From positions 682,001-746,000 of the forward strand of contig NZ_FUWZ01000001.1 of assembly GCF_900167135.1 (NCBI RefSeq): a DNA stretch of 64,000 bases, read 5' to 3'. Shown in pieces: positions 61,851 through 64,000 of the stretch. The position numbers and the translations under genes were made by a program. This DNA is from Chitinophaga eiseniae (lineage in GTDB: Bacteria > Bacteroidota > Bacteroidia > Chitinophagales > Chitinophagaceae). Each line of letters opens with the position of its first letter. Within the stretch, counting starts at the first letter, position 1. Under the pieces are notes generated by a model. It did not search any database. It was given only the letters and a program-made list of their open reading frames with translations, and was not told the origin of the DNA.

Positions 61851-62702
61851 ATGGCTGCAAGAACAAAGCTGATCGCTGACAGCGGATCGACAAAGACGGA
61901 ATGGGCCCTGCTGGGAGACCGTGAGCCCGGGATCTATCATACGCAGGGCGTAAGCCCGTATTTTCAGACGGCAGAACAGATCCGGCAGATCATGCAGGTG
62001 GAACTGATCCCCCAGCTGCCGGCCGGCACCGTGGTAGACGAGGTCTATTTTTATGGTACCGGTCTTGCCCAGCAGAAGAACACACAGCTGGTGACCGACT
62101 GCCTGAAGGCGGTCTGGCCTTCCGCCGCTGTAGATGTGAACCACGACCTGATGGGAGCTGCCCGCGCCTTGTGCGGTCGCACGCCGGGCATCGCCAGTAT
62201 CCTGGGCACCGGCTCCAACTCCTGCTATTTTGATGGCAATACCATCGTGAAAAACAATCCGGGCCTGGGTTATATCCTGGGCGACGAAGGCAGCGGCGCT
62301 TATCTCGGCAGAAAAGTACTGCAGTACTATCTGTACAATACCTTCGATGAAGAACTGATGGTCCGTTTCGACCAGAAGTACAATACCAGTAAAGACGAAA
62401 TCCTCGAAAACGTATACCGTAAGCCACTGGCTAACCGTTACCTGTCAACGTATTCCACTTTCCTGTCTGAAAACAGGGGCCACTTCCTGATTGAAAATAT
62501 CCTGGAAGACGGCCTGAATGACTTTTTCTTCAACCATCTGTATAAATACCGGGAGAGCTGGACCACCTCGTTGCATTTCACAGGCGGCATCGCCTGGCAT
62601 TTCCAGGATATCCTGAAAGAGTTGTGTGAACTGTATGAACTGCCGCTCGGCAAAATCCTGCGCACGCCCATGGAAGGCCTCATTGAATATCACCATCGTT
62701 AA
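61851..62702 (+). CDS. BadF/BadG-type sugar kinase (GlcNAc/MurNAc kinase-like)
   Basis: 283 aa, ASKHA ATPase fold. ATP-binding loop KLIADSGSTKTEWALLGD (about 6-23), second phosphate motif ASILGTGSNSCYFDG (about 116-130) and GDEGSGAYLGRKVL (about 143-156). The group includes N-acetylglucosamine kinases and the MurNAc/GlcNAc kinase MurK. The murQ gene lies 22 bp downstream, so phosphorylation of MurNAc or GlcNAc for cell-wall recycling is likely; this is inference from context. Confidence 0.85.
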   Translation: MAARTKLIADSGSTKTEWALLGDREPGIYHTQGVSPYFQTAEQIRQIMQVELIPQLPAGTVVDEVYFYGTGLAQQKNTQLVTDCLKAVWPSAAVDVNHDLMGAARALCGRTPGIASILGTGSNSCYFDGNTIVKNNPGLGYILGDEGSGAYLGRKVLQYYLYNTFDEELMVRFDQKYNTSKDEILENVYRKPLANRYLSTYSTFLSENRGHFLIENILEDGLNDFFFNHLYKYRESWTTSLHFTGGIAWHFQDILKELCELYELPLGKILRTPMEGLIEYHHR

Positions 62703-62724
62703 TCATTTCTACAACAGATCATAT

Positions 62725-63543
62725 ATGGCATTTGTAAAAGTAACTGAACAGACTTCAAATTATCGTCACCTCGAAAAGATGAGCCTGACGGAATTATTGA
62801 CCAACATCAATAACGAAGACCGGTCAGTTCCCGTGGCCGTGGAAAAATCCATCCCACAGATTGAAAAACTCGTGGCAGCCATCGCGGATAAAATGCTGGC
62901 AGGCGGACGTTTGTTCTATATCGGCGCCGGTACCAGCGGCCGCCTGGGCATCGTGGATGCCTCCGAATGCCCGCCTACTTTCGGCGTACCACAGGGACTG
63001 GTCATTGGCCTGATCGCCGGAGGCGACGCCGCCATCCGCAAAGCCGTGGAGTTTGCCGAAGATGACCGTGAGCAGGGATGGAAAGACTTACAGGAATTTA
63101 ATATCACCGATAAAGATGTGGTGGTAGGCATCGCTGCCAGCGGTACCACACCCTATGTGATCGGTGCGCTCGATAAATGCCGCAGCAACGGTATCATTAC
63201 CGGCAGCATCAGCTGCAACCCCGATTCCCCGGTATCCGCCGCCGCCGATTTCCCGGTGGAAGTAGTGGTAGGACCGGAGTTTGTGACCGGCAGCACCCGC
63301 ATGAAAAGCGGTACCGCACAGAAACTGGTGCTCAATATGGTGTCTACCGCCGTGATGATCCAGCTGGGCAGGGTAGAAGATAACAAAATGGTAAACATGC
63401 AGCTGAGCAACGAAAAATTAGTGGACAGAGGCGTGAAAATGCTGATGGAGAAACTGTCGATCACCGATTACGAACAGGCACAGCAGCTGCTGCTGAAAGC
63501 CGGCAGCGTGAAAAAGGCGATGGACGATTTTGCCAAAGCCTGA
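62725..63543 (+). CDS. murQ: N-acetylmuramic acid 6-phosphate etherase
   Basis: Splits MurNAc-6-phosphate into GlcNAc-6-phosphate and lactate in peptidoglycan recycling. 272 aa from the ATG at 62725, a SIS-domain protein. The N-terminal YRHLEKMSLTELLTNINNED is the usual MurQ start. The SIS motif GAGTSGRLGIVDASECPPTFG (in pieces at about 57-77) carries the catalytic glutamate in ASECPP; a second is in the FVTGSTRMKSGTAQKLVLNM region. A little short at the C-terminus compared with E. coli. Upstream kinase gene is probably cotranscribed. Confidence 0.95.
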   Translation: MAFVKVTEQTSNYRHLEKMSLTELLTNINNEDRSVPVAVEKSIPQIEKLVAAIADKMLAGGRLFYIGAGTSGRLGIVDASECPPTFGVPQGLVIGLIAGGDAAIRKAVEFAEDDREQGWKDLQEFNITDKDVVVGIAASGTTPYVIGALDKCRSNGIITGSISCNPDSPVSAAADFPVEVVVGPEFVTGSTRMKSGTAQKLVLNMVSTAVMIQLGRVEDNKMVNMQLSNEKLVDRGVKMLMEKLSITDYEQAQQLLLKAGSVKKAMDDFAKA

Positions 63544-63575
63544 TTAAATTAGACATTTGTAGCCGGAAACTACGC

Positions 63576-64000
63576 ATGCATACAATCGAACCATATTATA
63601 ACTGGAGGCACCTGTACGCCGCTGAAGAAGACGAGCTATCGCCCTTCTACGGGCGGGAATACAGTGAATTTGAATTCTCCAATACAGTCTACAATTATTA
63701 TGTTCATCCGCAGTGGGACGACTTCGGGTCCCGCAACCTGTACCTGAAAATCCTCTTCGCCGACTACCAGTACAACTTCGCCATCATAGAACTGCTGGGA
63801 GAATGGAACGATGCGATCGACAACGATATCATGACCCTCAAACGGGAAATCATCGATGTGCTCATCGCTGAAGGGATCTATAAGTTTATCCTTATCGTCG
63901 AAAATGTAATGAATTTCCACTCTTCCGATGACTGCTACTATGAAGAATGGTGGGATGATATCAAAGACGAAGGCGGATGGATCGTTGCCCTCAATATGCC
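63576..64000 (+). CDS. Unknown acidic cytoplasmic protein (cut by window end)
   Basis: An open frame from the ATG at 63576 to the window end (141 codons visible, no stop). The product begins MHTIEPYYNWRHLY and is rich in Asp, Glu, Tyr and Trp (for example EEDELSPFYGREYSEFEF, and SSDDCYYEEWWDD). No signal peptide. I do not recognise it. It lies 32 bp after murQ in the same direction and may be in the same transcript, although function need not be linked. Confidence 0.75.
   Translation, partial: MHTIEPYYNWRHLYAAEEDELSPFYGREYSEFEFSNTVYNYYVHPQWDDFGSRNLYLKILFADYQYNFAIIELLGEWNDAIDNDIMTLKREIIDVLIAEGIYKFILIVENVMNFHSSDDCYYEEWWDDIKDEGGWIVALNM

Noticed and set aside
1..64000. tRNA, rRNA, CRISPR arrays, prophage or IS genes
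   Set aside because: I looked for cloverleaf-like genes, direct repeats with spacers and transposase or phage motifs in all gaps and found none that hold up.

Overview
The window looks like the chromosome of a Bacteroidota bacterium, most likely a Chitinophaga-type member of the Chitinophagaceae. Four things point there. The gene content is typical (gliding/T9SS-type C-terminal domain, SLC5 symporter with xylA/xylB, RskA-type anti-sigma factors, DAHP synthase fused to chorismate mutase). Start codons lack clear Shine-Dalgarno sequences. Several starts are preceded by TAnnTTTG (-7) boxes, some with a TTTG -33 box. Many gaps hold long AT-rich or CAAAGGAGC-type palindromes. This assignment is by inspection; no database search was possible. 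I see no rRNA, tRNA, CRISPR, prophage or transposase gene.

Layout. 0-4.8 kb: peptide deformylase, two tandem sigma/anti-sigma pairs and a secreted protein. 4.8-13.9 kb: a large surface protein, rluD, lipB, a PLP enzyme, a GH29 fucosidase and a nucleotidyltransferase/sugar-kinase pair. 14.2-22.3 kb: the branched-chain amino acid operon ilvE-ilvD-ilvB-ilvN-ilvC-ilvA, headed by an Ile/Val-rich leader peptide and a terminator. 22.3-25.4 kb: unknown protein, alcohol dehydrogenase, FAD oxidoreductase. 25.5-31.3 kb: symporter, xylB, xylA and aldose epimerase for xylose use. 31.4-34.4 kb: a secreted protein, then an ECF sigma factor cotranscribed with a membrane protein that joins an anti-sigma-like N-terminus to a trypsin-like protease, and a divergent small repeat lipoprotein. 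34.5-42.3 kb: pheA, aminotransferase, tyrA, DAHP synthase/chorismate mutase, aroB, aroA, aroC behind two tandem Phe/Tyr-rich leader peptides, each with its own terminator. 42.4-64 kb: mostly housekeeping and envelope genes (FKBP, lipid A deacylase-like, S15-type hydrolase, NPP phosphodiesterase, gcvP, MFS, PQQ dehydrogenase, two S41 proteases, sugar kinase plus murQ).

The strongest new observations are regulatory. (1) Three ribosome-type attenuators of the same design control the ilv and aromatic operons; the two aromatic ones act in series. (2) The ECF sigma gene and the divergent repeat lipoprotein share an inverted promoter motif (TTTGGGTTACC, 16 nt, TATWAAG), which suggests a self-contained envelope-response circuit together with the anti-sigma/protease fusion. 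(3) Several gaps are filled by long, often perfect inverted repeats (up to 69 bp per arm) that fall into at least two sequence families and abut stop codons exactly.
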